Assembly (NCBI RefSeq): GCF_003945595.2
Contig: NW_024104348.1
Location: 1 to 64,000 of the forward strand
Direction: 5' to 3'
DNA: 64,000 bases
From: Pipra filicauda
Taxonomy: Eukaryota; Chordata; Aves; Passeriformes; Pipridae
The translations under genes and the position numbers were made by a program. Shown piece after piece: positions 24,001 through 35,630 of the stretch (within the stretch, counting starts at the first letter, position 1; each line of letters begins with the position of its first letter). Below the pieces are notes generated by a model. That model was not told the DNA's origin, made no database searches, and saw only the letters and a list, made by a program, of their open reading frames with translations.

Positions 24001-27000
24001 TTTTAAAATTACTTTACTCTAAAATACTTAATCAATTGAATGGACTCCTGTGTTGGGGGCATACAGAAAGTTTTAAAACTCGATGATTGCTCAAAGATTG
24101 AATGTTTTATCTAATATCTGAGAAAGGTAAAAATAGCTCATGGAGTATTTAGATTTTATTGGAAACAATTAGCATCTGTTAAGAAGGGTAAATTATGCAT
24201 AGAATCATAGAATTATTTAGGCTGGAAAAGACCTTTAAGACCATCTAGTCCAGTTTAAACCTAAAACTGCCAAGTCCATCACTAAACCATGTCCCCAAGT
24301 ACCACATCTACACCTAAATACCTTCAAGGAAGGTGTCTCAACCACTTCCCTGGGCAGCCTGTTCTAATGCAAATATCCAATCCAAACCTCCCCTGATGCA
24401 CCTTGAGGCCATTTCCTCTTGTCCTGGGACTTGTTACTTGGGAGAAGAGTCTGACCCCACCTCACTACAACCTCCTTTCAGGTGGTTGGAGAGTGCTAGA
24501 AGGTACCCCTTGAGCCTCCTTTTCTCCAGGCTGAACCCACCTGCAGTTCCTCAGCTGTTCCTTATAGAACTTACTCTCTAGACCCTTCACCAGCTTCGTT
24601 GCCCTTCTCTGGACATGCTCCAGCACCTCAATGTCTTTCTTGCAATGGGGGGCCCAAAACTGGACACAGGATTTGAAGTGTGGCCTCAGCAATGCCCAGT
24701 ACAGGTGGACGATCACTGCCCTGGTCCTGCTGGCCACACTGTTTCTGATACAAGCCAGGATGCCATTGACCTTCACATAGTTGGATATTGTATTTGTATT
24801 GCATTTGGACAGTCTATTGGCATTTCTTTTTTTTTTTCCCATGGACTAGTGAGTAATAGGATTAAAGACGTATTTTGTGCAGAAGGATTAAAAAAATAGT
24901 GCTAGTATAGGTACTGTCACTAAGGATGACAACTTACTCATTTTAAGTACATCAAAATTAATGCCATTATTTCTGTAGTTGGCTGTTGAAAAATAGTATC
25001 TTGTAAAGCTATTGGTAAACAGTATTTTCTTATGTATAAATCTTAAGTTTCTCATGGCTTACTTATTGGATCAAACTACAGGTTGGAGTGCTGTGTGCTT
25101 CACATGTATGCTAGTGATACTAAGTGTAATCAGGACAGGATATAAGGGGGAGAGAAAAAACACTGAGCTGATGATTCAAATACAAGCTAAAAGCTCAAGA
25201 CCTTGTACCTTTGCAGCACAATGGAGCATTCTTAAAGGCTTAGGACGAGTACACAGGATGTGCATGGACAGTACAAAGCAGAGAAGCTTTCACTGCCCTG
25301 CAATGAGATAATACCCAGTGTTTTGATAAATAAAAGTATGAATCAAAGCAAGACAGGATTTGGTCCATGAGACTATTACTGAGTCTATCTGAAGTAGTCA
25401 TCCAGGTTATTCACTTCCCACTGGGTTTTTCTTAATGATGCCAGTCTGACCTCTCCATCATTTTCTGGGTAAGCAGTGTTTCATTCATGATCCTTAATAT
25501 CCCCTAATGCCTTCCTAAGCAGTAATGTTAAAGGAATAAAGGGAGAAAGAAAGAAAAGCACTGAAGCTGCCTATGATGGTTTTGTGCTTCCCTAATAAAA
25601 CAGCCTGGAGCTGACTGGCTGCAACAAATATGTAGTGCTGTGTGTGTCCTGATCGGGGGTGTGGCTTGGAACTTAGATCTAGAAAGTTTTTCTAAGTGTT
25701 ATTAGGTAAAAGTAATTTCTGACTAGTATGACTCTCAGGCACTTAGTCTTTTAAGTTTCCACTTTTTTAGTTTTGCTTCTATGTTTCCTTTTTATTATTT
25801 GAAACAATGTCAGCATGGGTCCTTTGTAATTGCTTAACACCATACCAAAATTTTGTACAAGTTGCCTTAAAAAGCACCCTCTAAAACTTAAATGAAAAGA
25901 TTTTGTGTGTCATCTCATCAGCATTTCTTTATGACCTGAAATAATGGACATCCTATGATTTGGGTTTTTTTTTGATCTGGTGGTGGTTTGTTGTTTTGGT
26001 TTTGTTTTTTTTTTTTTATTTCCTCATGATTGTTTTTGCAGAACAGTATAAATAGGTAGATTATTCCATAGAATACTGGTGTTCAGTTTTGGGAGAAACA
26101 AAAGGGACACATATACCTGTATGGCCATCAGTAGAATGTTCAGGAATGACTTAACATTTTTCAGACAGACTGAAGAGAAAGACCAGAATATTATTCATTA
26201 CTAGGTGTCCATCAAATAAAAAGTGGAAGTACTCTTTGTGTTGGTGGATATTCAATTCCTTTTACATTCCAGGTATCTTAAGTCCGGTGTGAGGAACCTT
26301 CACAGCATTAGCCCTGAACTTTTTTTTTTTTTTTAAATGAGGTAGTCTAAACAATTCTGATTATAATGGCTTGCTCTTTTGTGCTGTTTTTACTATTGTT
26401 TTACTCAAACATGGAATACAAAATATCTTTTAATTCATTTCATAGCAACAACAAATATGTTTTGTAACTAGACTATTTTTCCATCTCATCATGGCACTCC
26501 CACATGAAACTATGATTTACATTAGAGACTTGGGAGGGCATGTGAAGATTCAGACTGGATAGCTATTTCCTACATTAACACTAGCTCTTAAAAATTCTAA
26601 ACAATTTATTGCAGCAGGGAGTTTAGATTAAAGGTGGGTCAGATTATGGTTTTTTGTTTTATCCTTCTTCTGGAAGTATTTTTTTTTCTGAAATGATCCC
26701 ACAATACAAAATGGTACAAGACTAGAAGGGAAAATGTAACAAGTAAAAAGATAACTCTGGCTCTGTTCAGGCGTGCAAGGGAGAATGCACAGAAGTTTTG
26801 AAACTACTGTCCTGTGGCACAAGAGTAGGAGGATGAAGAAATGGGTAGGGAATGGCTGAAGTTGGAAAATATATTCTTGAATTTGTTTTAATGTTTCAGA
26901 ACAAGCATTTGGAATCAGTTAAAGCTCCATTCCAAGCACTTTAAAGTTGATCTCAATTTGACCATTGATGACATTAAGGGTATATTCATGAATTAAGGAT

Positions 27001-30000
27001 AAGAATTACATCTTCGTTTTATTGTCCTGCTCCTTTTGTCCTTGCCTTACTTAAAAACCTTGGCCCATGGATGCAGTGACACTACTGGTGGTTCTACTTG
27101 ACTGTAGAGTAAGAAGGTGGAACGGCTGATCAGTGTGGTAGCACTGCAGAGTGGCAAGTGAGAGTAAATTCCTCCTGCCTTAATGTGTTCAAAAGGTATT
27201 TTCCCTCATATTAGAAAAAAATCAAACCTCAACCAAAACCAACTATCCATAGTTTTGCTTACAGACATTGGCAAAAATAGTATTAAAGAAGCCAATAGAA
27301 TCTTTTTTTTTAAAGTAAACTCTAAGCATTGTGGCTCATATAAGCTTTATTCAGAAGCCAGGTTTACAGTCCTTTAATTTAAAGGATCTAATTTTTAGTA
27401 TTGGGAGACCAAGATTGGTGGAGAAAAAATAGCTGAAAAGGCCTGAATATAACCTGAAAGTTGAAATTCTTCAATAGGTTTCCATCTAGGATCTACTGGT
27501 TTCCATCCAATATCATCTTCAGAGCCTTGGCTATCCCATATCTTACAGGACATTAACTAAGATAGTGACTTCCTGCATAGCTGTAGTTTCAAAGATCACT
27601 GTAGAACAAATTCTGTGGGTTACTGTATTGGTGTAGTGAGAATAAATGCAAGATGTTTCTTCCCTCCACAGATAGAACTTTTTGAGTTCAAGGGGGAGGA
27701 CCTCACTGATGAAGAAGATGGTGGCATCATCCGGAGGATCCGTAAAAAAGGGGAGGGCTACTCCAAGCCCAATGAGGATGCACTCGTAGAGAGTAAGTTT
27801 GTTGTTACACAAATAGTAAATGGGTTTACCATGTGGGATGGCAAAACCTGTTTCACAATCTACAACTCCTTGCCCTGAGAGAGAGGAATACATGGCTTTT
27901 CTTTCTTTTATCAAGTAACTTAACAACCTAGAGTAAGATTTCATTCTCTTATTTCTAGCAAGGTTTACATTTTCCAGCAGCAACTGTGTTCTTCCAGTGA
28001 TACTGAATCTGTTAAAGTGCTTATCTGATCACAGAAGATTGATGAGTCTACTAAAGTATTTCCATTTGCTGAGGAACAAGAGGGGGATCATTCTGGGACC
28101 TGTTGTTGGAGTGGAAAAAACAAACAGATGAACAGAAAAAAGGGATTATTAAATTTAACAGCAGAAGTTCTGTTTCCTGCCAGTAGCCACCATGCATAGA
28201 TAGCTGTTAAAAATCACTGTTTAGAAGGAGGCTTTGGCACTTTGTATGTTCTGCCTGCCTATATAGAACTCCCAGTGTACTCCTGTGCTACCTCTCCCAT
28301 TACCATATATATATATACACATATATATATGTGTGTGCGTATATATATGTATATGTATATATTCTGATTTCAATCTGTGTTGTTCTATTTTTTTGTTACT
28401 AGTCCAGTTTGAAGGCCGATACGGAGATCGTGTTTTTGACAAGCGGGAATTGCGGTTTGAGATTGGGGAAGGTGAAAACTTTGATCTTCCTCACGGTCTG
28501 GAGAAAGCAATTCAAAAAATGGAGAAATCGGAGGAATCCGTGTTCTATCTTAAACCCAGGTACACTTTCCCTGATCTTTTGATACTTGAAGGGCCTATAC
28601 TAAGAATCTGGCAAGAATTAAGTGCTTTGTTATAACACTTTTCAGTTTTTTCAGTGCTGTGGTAAAAACTGGTGTATGAGAAGTATCAAGCTAAGATTGC
28701 TTTGCCACTTCATAATGAAGTAGTAGCACTACAAAAGAAATAAGATTTACTTAAATCTCTATAGTGTTGATCTCTGTGAATATTTAAAAAAATATTGTTG
28801 CTCTATAACTTAGATTTTTGCGGTCCCTCTTTGTTAGTACTTACTGTATAACAGTGCATATATAGTCCTAGACATAAGCAGAATTTTCTCATTACAGTGA
28901 GAACACATCTGAAATGGATTTGCACAGATTGTTTTCATCAAATGTTAATTTTAATTTCAGTATTTATTAAGTTTTTTAAACTTGAACTGAACCTGATAAG
29001 AGCAGAAAAGCAAAGCAATCTTATCTTGAGGGTTTTCTGCTAATATGCAGCTTCTTACTGGAGTTGCTTCACAGAACCTTTCTGTAGGCATTCCCTGTTT
29101 ATCAGTTCATTAGCAGTGTGTTAAGTGTACATCTGTTCACTTAATCTTAGTATTCATTGTCTTTGCTTTTCTAAGAATAGTACTAAAATACAGGTGCTCT
29201 GAAGGAAACGCTCAGTTTCAGACCGTGAATATAAAGCAAAATGCATATAACTTGAAAGCTGGTTGTTTTGTTTGGGTTTTTTCTTTATTGGAGAGATAAC
29301 TTGCTTTTCCTTCACCTAAGCTAAAAAAAAAAAAAACATAATAGGAACTGGTAAGAGCTAAATGAAATCAATGCTAGGTTTCTCTTGCTTTCTTCTACCT
29401 TGTGCTTGCTAATTTTAGAATCGTACCTAGAATTCTTGAAGTCTTTGTCTTGTAATAATGATGTGTGGGCATCCCAGATTTGCATGGAGTTTTGTCTTCA
29501 TCTTCCTATGTAGAAAATACAGCTGGATGGACAGTTCTGAACTGTTGTCTTTGTTTGTTTCTCCCTCCCCACCCCACACCCATCTTATAGCTACGGCTTT
29601 GGAAGCACTGGGAATGAGAAATTTCAGATCCCTCCAGATGCAGAGCTGCAGTATGAAGTGAAACTCAAAAGCTTTGAAAAGGTAGGAACAAGAGATGAAA
29701 CCCCAAAGAGATCCTGGATGTGGAGGGAGGAGTGCGAGTGCAGCTTAAACAAGGACAGTGGAATCCTTGAATGGTGATCTGAAATAAGGAGGCTACTGTT
29801 GCCAGAGACGATGACACACTGGAGCTCTTGGCTGAAATGGCCCTTATTCTTATTGGTTCCCTGTCCGTCGCCGTCTCTCGCGCTCTAGGCTGGTTTCCAG
29901 CAGCAGTGCAAAGCTCTGCAAAGCCAAACCTATCTCTATCTCACTATGGGAAGCAACATAGCCACTTGATTTCCTTAGAAGTTGTATTGTTGTACTGAAG

Positions 30001-33000
30001 TTGACTTGAACTATTCCTTTTGGGGTAGGCTAAGGAGTCTTGGGAAATGAACACAGATGAGAAGTTGGAACAAAGCTCCATTGTGAAGGAGAGAGGCACT
30101 CAGTACTTCAAGGTGAGTTACAGTCCCCAAGTAATAATAGCATTTCTTAGTCCATGTCGTGAATTGATAATGATGATTACAGCTTCTGTCATTTCTGAGT
30201 GGTGTTCATGGTATTCTGTGAGATTTTACAGTGAGAACTGGAGGGGAAGTTGTCTGAAAAAAAGAAACTCAGTTGGATTATCCAAAGAACTGACTCTGCA
30301 GGGAGTTCTCTGTTAAAGCTGTTTGCTGTACCTACAGATAACTTTGGGGCATACATGGAATCGTAGCAAGGTTACAGTATTTAAGTTTCTGCTGTGGGAT
30401 AGTGCTGTGAATGAACAACATTCATTTGGGTAGATATTTGTGAAGAAGCTGTTTCAAGCAACTTAACCAGCTAAAGAAAGAGTTTCCCATTATCTTCATA
30501 ACACATTCTAAAAATGCCCCATTTTCCTTTTTCTTTGTATCAAAAGTTGAATATAAGGTGGGAGTTCCGAGTGAAGTATCAATGCTGGCATATATCCCTA
30601 GTTTTAGTGGGGAACCAGTAGGTATTCCTAAGGATATTCTGATCCTATGCAGGAGTGGGTTTCGGAAGTAGTATGTTTTTGATGATAGAAGTTATTTTCT
30701 GATCAAATTTTTTTTTCAGATCTATTGCTCAAGGTAAGCAGAAGGGGCAAGAGGGATATAAAAGTTACTGTGATGAGCTGTGTGATAATTGAACTGCCTT
30801 GTTTACAGGAGGGAAAATACAAGCGGGCAGCATTACAGTATAAAAAGATTGTGTCGTGGCTGGAGCATGAAGCAGGACTCTCTGATGAGGAGGAATCAAA
30901 AGCCAAAAGCTTGAGGCTTGCTGCCCACCTTAATCTAGCTATGTGCCATCTCAAGCTAAAGGAATACTCACAGGCTTTGGAAAACTGCAACAAGGTAGTA
31001 GCGATTTATTTATTCTTAAACTGTCAGACTGCTTGTGCAGTTTATCTTCTGCTTTAGAAATCTGACAAACAACAGGCCATGTGGTGTTGGGCTTTTCTTA
31101 TCAGCTGGCATTTGGATAGTACTGAATACACTAAAAATACCTAACAGATTTTCAATTACTTTTTTAATTACTGTCCACATCTTTTTCTAACTCACTGCTA
31201 CATGGAGAATATTCAAGTGTTTAGAAATTAGAAACACTTGGTGAAGGTAGTCATGTTGGCATACATCTTTCAAAGAGCTGAATTAGAGCCAGGACTAAGT
31301 CTTAGACTTGCTGGTTCTCTGTCAAATAGCCTACTATATTCATTCCTCTTTGTACTAACTTCTACTGTATTCTACTTACATTACTAGTAAGCCCTGACAA
31401 GACTCGTGAGTCTGTATCAGAAGATCCAGTTCCTAGCAGTCTCTGGTGTTCTGAGGTTTTATAAAAGAAAAATCGCTCTTGTGTCTGGTTTGGTTTTGTT
31501 TTTTTAATGCAGGCACTGGAATTGGATAGCAACAATGAAAAAGGCCTCTTCCGGCGTGGAGAAGCGCATTTGGCTGTCAATGACTTTGAGTTGGCCCGAG
31601 GAGATTTCCAGAAAGTGATACAACTTTATCCAAGTAACAAAGCTGCCAAAGTGCAACTGGTAACTTGTCAGCAAAAAATACGGGAGCAGCATGAGAAGGA
31701 GAAAAAGATGTACGCCAACATGTTCCAAAGGCTTGCAGACAAAGACTTAAAGGTAAGTAACACTGCTCCAGAAGACTACAAGAGGTGGTGTCGTGTTAGA
31801 CAAGGAACAGTAGTTTAGGTATTCAGCTTACTTCTTAGAACAGATAATTATAGCAGGAGAATACTCAAGTAGACTCATTTGGGAAGCAGAGGTTGAACTC
31901 AAAATAGCCAACAGTCAAAATTATGAGGCCATCTTGTTTGAACAAGAAGCTAGCAGTACCAAGCACTGCACAGAATGCTTTTACTTATTTCAACTGAATT
32001 TGCGACAGACCAGTATTAATCAGAAAGCAATTGAAGTGATGAGATACAAACATGATAATGTTCCAGTTAAAAAAGCACCTTTTCTCCTTGAACCAATTGT
32101 TCTAAAGAACAGGCTGTTCTGGTGCCTGGGTGGCCTATCTAGTGAGACCTCATGTCTGCCATACAGATGGTGCTGAGCACCATCTTGCTTCTCACGGAGA
32201 CATTAAGAAGTGGTTGATGGTCTCCATTTCAAATGTCATGGATTGATTATTCTACGAATGGATGGTTTTCATAATAAGCATTCACTAGAATTTCAGTAAA
32301 TACTAGTTCAGTTAATAATGGCAGTATGTGGATACAGGGTTATAACACGATTGTATCAGCTAGTAAGAAACATTCCAAGTTGCTAGTGAAAATCACATAT
32401 CCTAAGACAATGTTGTTTCTTTTCCTTAGATCTGATGGTGCGGAAGGACTAGGTAGACCTGTAACTTCTAAGATAAATCTGGGATTTACATCATATTCAA
32501 ATTGCCTCAGTAACATTGGGGAGTGCAGAAGCTTGCATCTTGTGAGGTTATTTTCTCAGATCTTTGTGTCTACCTTTCCAGAATACGCATGGAGAATATA
32601 AAAAATTGTTAGATGTTGGTATGTTAATTACCTGTGGTTAACTGTGTCACTGAGTCTTTCCAGAGGCCTGGTGTCCTCAGATGAGTGTATCCTGACAGTT
32701 AAGTCATCTCAGACTGTCAGCTGACAATTTCCTACATGAAACACTTCACAACCATCTCTTTTTTTTTTTTTTTTCTGGCTAAGGCAGCGTGGTGTCAACA
32801 GTCCTTGCTTATTGGAACTTGGAAGGAACTATTTTGTATTTCTAGATATAGTGGTGTAAAGCCACACAGTATCTTAGTTTTCGTAGGCTTTAATGAAAAA
32901 ATCTCAGGAAGGTAAAGATACAGCAACTAAACTAGAATTATTTCACTGTTAGGCATCTTCACTTTTGAAATGGCAGGGTTTAATTGCCAGCTGTCAGACT

Positions 33001-35367
33001 CTGTTGTGAAGGTTCCTTTCAGCTAGCACAGCTGCTGGGAATCTTGCTTCCTCCTCTAGGTGTGGGACACAGCAAGATCTGCTGTTGAGAGAGGAAGAGT
33101 GGGTTGCTGAAGCAAGCGTAATACTCTTGGCAAAAGGCAGTCTCACAATCTTTGCGTTGCAGGCTGTTTGGGATACTGGAAAGACATAGCACTTAGTTCC
33201 AGTTTTCCTATCTGCTTGGGTTGAATCAGCCTAAAGCCATAAAATCCTTTATGTTGGAATCCTACTGACTGTAAATGAAAGATCTCAAACAACAACCTAA
33301 CACTGCCAAGTCCACCACTAACCCACGTCCGTAAGAGTCACATCTACACCTAAATACCTCCAGGGATGGTGACTCAAGCATTGCCCTAGGCTTTCTGTGA
33401 AGGAATTTTTCCTGATATCCAATCTGAGCCATCCCTGGCACAATTTGGGGCCATTTCATCTTGTCCTGTCGCTCATAGCCTGGCTGACCTACACCTTGCT
33501 ACACCCTCCTTTCAGGTAGTTGTAGAGAGCCTCCTTTTCTCCAGGCTATACACCTGCAGTTCCCTCAGCTGCTCCTCATCAGACTTGTGTTCCAGACACT
33601 TCCCCAGCTCTGTTGCCCTTCTGTGGACTTGCTTCAGCACCTGAATGTCTTTCTTGAAGTGAGGGGCCCAAAACTGGACACAGTACTTGAGGTGTGGCCT
33701 CAGCAGTGCCCAGTACAGGTGGACAATCACTGCTCAGGTCCTGCTGGCCACACTGTTTCTGATACGAGGCAGGATACCATTGGCCTGGTGAATTCTTCTC
33801 AACAAGTAAGTTGATCTTGGGAATGTGCATTGTTTTTTTGTCTCCAAGCCATCTGGCCTACCTTAAATGGATATGATTTTATATGAAATGGGATTGCTGG
33901 AACTGTAAACTGTAAAGGATGCTTACTCTCTAGGTCAGTCTTGAGGTCGTTTTCTTGCATGAAAAACTTGTTTTCCTGTTAATGCATTTATAATTTTGCT
34001 TTACTCTAGCTCCAGCAGTTTCTCCATTAGTGGTGGTAGTAGAACATCAGGGTTCTGAGGAAGTCGGTTTGTTTATCAGATATCTTCCATTTGCTAAGAG
34101 GGTAGCTTGGACCATAGTTCTGAGATTCCTGATACTGCATGTCTTACACTCTGTTGAATTCACCAGCCACTCTTGCATCAGTAGTTCCTTTCATGAATTC
34201 AAATAGTTCACATATGTAAAGTGTGGATTTTTAAAGGTCAGGATGTTTGTCACCTTATTTTAAGCCCAGGATTGCTAGCTAACAGGTTTTCTGAGGAGAG
34301 AAGACTTGGTTCTTGTGTGCTTTACAGAATCCTTCTAAGGATGAAAGGTTGACCTTTTATGCTTGGATGTTCTTTTAACTGGTTTTTTGTTGCAGCCAAG
34401 TTGATGTAACATTAAAGGATTGTGCCTCTTTTTCCCCTCCTATTCACCTCTCCCAGCATTGCATGCTTAAGACTTTGCTTGGTTTTGTCTGCCAACATCA
34501 TAATAAAACAGATGGTTCAAGGTGCTAGGCTGGCAGGTGGAATAGCAGTTTCATTGCACTAGTTTTTGAGATAAAAAGACCAAGACATTTTTACCTCCCT
34601 TTACTGTGTTTGAAAATTATTGCAAGGCTAGGATGTGCTGGTTATGTCCTATTGAAAAGCCTAACCTTGGACCCCTGCCACATGGCTCTCTGCCTTCTAC
34701 CTTTATGTGGACTGGAAGATGCAGCAAGGAGAGGGCTTTAGAGCAGCCACCTTGTCAGATCATATTTTCTTCCAACTAAGCTCTTACAGATGACATCCAA
34801 ATCACTGTTGTTGAGTTGAAGTCACTCTTCATGAAACGAAGTTGTCCAACGAAGATCTTTACATGCTGAGCCCAAGTGTACCTCATACAGACTGGGGGGG
34901 TGGGGGTAGGCTAAAAATTAATCACATTGATATTGAAGCAGGACAAAAGCAGTTATGTGCAGAAGCTTTGTAAATGAATTTTAGTTAAGACTTTTCTAAG
35001 AAAGTGTTGTATGGCAAGCGTGTGCAGGCATTATGAATCATAACCACCTAATATCAATATTATATCTCAACCTCTTCTAAACAGCATCTGGTTTCTTAGT
35101 TGCATGAAAAATGAAAAAGAAACTTTTAATTTCTCTTGGCTGAAGCTCCTACTATATGAATTCAGTCTTGCAGGGGAGACTAGGTTTCCTAGTGATGAGA
35201 ATCAAACAGTGTTTGTGCTAGCAGTTTTGTAATTATATTAATATATTTTCTTTGTTTCTCCCCTTTAGTCAGCTGCTACTCTTCAGACCAGCCACACTGA
35301 AGATGCAGAAATGAAAGATGAGCAGAATGGAGTTGAAGATAAATCAGAAGCTGAAGCAGAAGCATAA
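17931..35367 (+). CDS. FKBP4: FKBP4 (FKBP52), peptidyl-prolyl isomerase and HSP90 co-chaperone
   Basis: Ten coding exons are 17931-18014, 21703-21847, 23184-23326, 27672-27792, 28403-28559, 29591-29681, 30029-30112, 30809-30994, 31513-31752 and 35269-35367. They total 1350 bases, 449 aa (human about 459). FKBP52 binds HSP90 in steroid-receptor complexes, promotes receptor activity and dynein-linked nuclear transport, and isomerises prolyl bonds. The first FKBP domain spans residues 29-137 with pocket residues Y50, F60, D61 and W83 present, so isomerase activity is expected. The second, degenerate FKBP domain spans about 160-247. The TPR region spans about 248-400 and keeps carboxylate-clamp residues K347 and R351 for the HSP90 C-terminus. 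The tail is acidic. The ATG at 17931 has G at -3 and gives the usual N-terminus MTAEEMK. CpG island and heat-shock-like sites lie upstream. Confidence 0.97.
18962..18974. promoter_or_regulatory. Second copy of the heat-shock-like 13-mer, in FKBP4 intron 1
   Basis: CTCTAGAAACTTC, identical to the site at 17684-17696, sits 948 bases after the exon 1 donor at the edge of the CpG island. Exact recurrence of a 13-mer within 1.3 kb is unlikely by chance, though function is unproven. Confidence 0.4.
18975..21702 (+). other. FKBP4 intron 1, AT-rich remainder
   Basis: About 2.7 kb with a poly-T run near 19427-19437 and a short (TA)n run near 20118-20127. No exon or repeat family was recognised. Confidence 0.7.
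21703..21847 (+). CDS. FKBP4: FKBP4 exon 2
   Basis: Acceptor TTTTTCTCAG; donor GGAAAG|GTAATA. Encodes residues 29-76 plus one base, the first half of the first FKBP domain, with [16 protein letters not shown] carrying Y50, F60 and D61 of the ligand pocket. Confidence 0.97.
21848..23183 (+). other. FKBP4 intron 2
   Basis: 1.3 kb. It contains a short plus-strand CR1 tail at 22879-22954 and otherwise nothing recognised. Confidence 0.75.
22879..22954 (+). mobile_element. CR1 LINE 3' tail fragment (plus orientation)
   Basis: About 75 bases reading GGTTGGAACTAGATGACC, GGTCCCTTCCAATCCAACCC and a terminal ATGATTCTATGA: the extreme 3' end of a CR1 copy. Confidence 0.92.
23184..23326 (+). CDS. FKBP4: FKBP4 exon 3
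   Basis: Acceptor TTGTATAG; donor TTTGAG|GTAAGT. Encodes residues 77-124: GEVIKAWD with W83 at the floor of the pocket, [18 protein letters not shown] forming the 80s loop, and LIFE. It completes most of the first FKBP domain. Confidence 0.97.
23327..24197 (+). other. FKBP4 intron 3, first part
   Basis: About 870 bases before the CR1 insertion. No exon or repeat was recognised. Confidence 0.7.
24198..24775 (-). mobile_element. CR1 LINE fragment (minus orientation) in FKBP4 intron 3
   Basis: It starts with CATAGAATCATAGAATT, the reverse of the CR1 tail. Its minus strand keeps CR1 ORF2 C-terminal remnants such as [17 protein letters not shown] and [14 protein letters not shown]. It is 5' truncated and about 580 bases long. 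Confidence 0.92.
24776..27671 (+). other. FKBP4 intron 3, remainder
   Basis: 2.9 kb, AT-rich, with poly-T runs near 25965, 26005 and 26320. No exon, RNA gene or known repeat was seen. Confidence 0.7.
27672..27792 (+). CDS. FKBP4: FKBP4 exon 4
   Basis: Acceptor CCCTCCACAG; donor GTAGAGA|GTAAGT, phase 1. Encodes residues 125-164: the end of the first FKBP domain ([11 protein letters not shown]), the acidic hinge LTDEEDGG and the start of the second FKBP domain. Confidence 0.97.
27793..28402 (+). other. FKBP4 intron 4
   Basis: 610 bases. It contains the (TA/TG)n microsatellite at 28304-28362, which ends about 40 bases before the next acceptor. Confidence 0.8.
28304..28362. repeat. (AT)n/(GT)n microsatellite
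   Basis: About 59 bases of alternating purine-pyrimidine (ATATATACAC, GTGTGTGCG, TATATGTATATG). It sits just upstream of the FKBP4 exon 5 acceptor, where length changes could affect the branch-point region. Confidence 0.9.
28403..28559 (+). CDS. FKBP4: FKBP4 exon 5
   Basis: Acceptor TTGTTACTAG; donor CCCAG|GTACAC. Encodes residues 165-216: [20 protein letters not shown] and [20 protein letters not shown], the core of the second FKBP domain, which lacks the full set of active-site aromatic residues. Confidence 0.97.
28560..29590 (+). other. FKBP4 intron 5
   Basis: About 1 kb of AT-rich intron with a poly-A run near 29323. Nothing else was recognised. Confidence 0.7.
29591..29681 (+). CDS. 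FKBP4: FKBP4 exon 6
   Basis: Acceptor CATCTTATAG; donor GAAAAG|GTAGGA. Encodes residues 217-247: [19 protein letters not shown] and VKLKSFEK, the end of the second FKBP domain. Confidence 0.97.
29682..30028 (+). other. FKBP4 intron 6
   Basis: 347 bases with no recognisable feature. Confidence 0.75.
30029..30112 (+). CDS. FKBP4: FKBP4 exon 7
   Basis: Acceptor TTGGGGTAG; donor TTCAAG|GTGAGT. Encodes residues 248-275: [15 protein letters not shown] and [10 protein letters not shown], the first helix of the TPR region. Confidence 0.97.
30113..30808 (+). other. FKBP4 intron 7
   Basis: About 700 bases with no recognisable feature. Confidence 0.75.
30809..30994 (+). CDS. FKBP4: FKBP4 exon 8
   Basis: Acceptor TTGTTTACAG; donor AACAAG|GTAGTA. 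Encodes residues 276-337: [20 protein letters not shown] and [20 protein letters not shown], the first and second TPR motifs. Confidence 0.97.
30995..31512 (+). other. FKBP4 intron 8
   Basis: 518 bases with no recognisable feature. Confidence 0.75.
31513..31752 (+). CDS. FKBP4: FKBP4 exon 9
   Basis: Acceptor TTAATGCAG; donor TTAAAG|GTAAGT. Encodes residues 338-417: the third TPR motif with K347 and R351 ([16 protein letters not shown]), then a long charged helix ([20 protein letters not shown]) corresponding to the reported calmodulin-binding end of the protein. Confidence 0.97.
31753..33284 (+). other. FKBP4 intron 9, first part
   Basis: 1.5 kb with a poly-T run near 32758-32774. No exon or repeat was recognised. 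Confidence 0.7.
33285..33790 (-). mobile_element. CR1 LINE fragment (minus orientation) in FKBP4 intron 9
   Basis: About 500 bases with the minus-strand remnants [15 protein letters not shown] and [14 protein letters not shown]. It is closely similar in content to the copy in intron 3. The terminal ATTCTATGATTCT tail is not visible. Confidence 0.9.
33791..35268 (+). other. FKBP4 intron 9, remainder
   Basis: 1.5 kb, nothing recognised apart from a G-run near 34893-34907. Confidence 0.7.
35269..35367 (+). CDS. FKBP4: FKBP4 exon 10 (coding part) with stop
   Basis: Acceptor TCCCCTTTAG. Encodes residues 418-449: [20 protein letters not shown] and an acidic end EAEAEA, then TAA at 35365-35367. 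Acidic tails of this kind are usual for FKBP52. Confidence 0.97.
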   Translation, partial: SAATLQTSHTEDAEMKDEQNGVEDKSEAEAEA

Positions 35368-35630
35368 AAACAAACCCTATTCCATTAGTTTTGTAAATGA
35401 AAGAATTTCCAGTGAATTAGACCTTTATTTTTCTACCTGGTTGGATAGTGGCTTCGAGGGAGCAGAGGCTGAAGCCACCATGCCACAGTCAGTTACAGCT
35501 TTATGTGGCTGTTCAAGAAGCTGAATGGCAGCATAAATCCAGTTTAATCCTAGTGACTTTATTTATTCATTCAGCCTCTGTTACCGTTTGGGTTCTGTCT
35601 GGATTTACTCTGCTTGGTTGATTTGCATTT

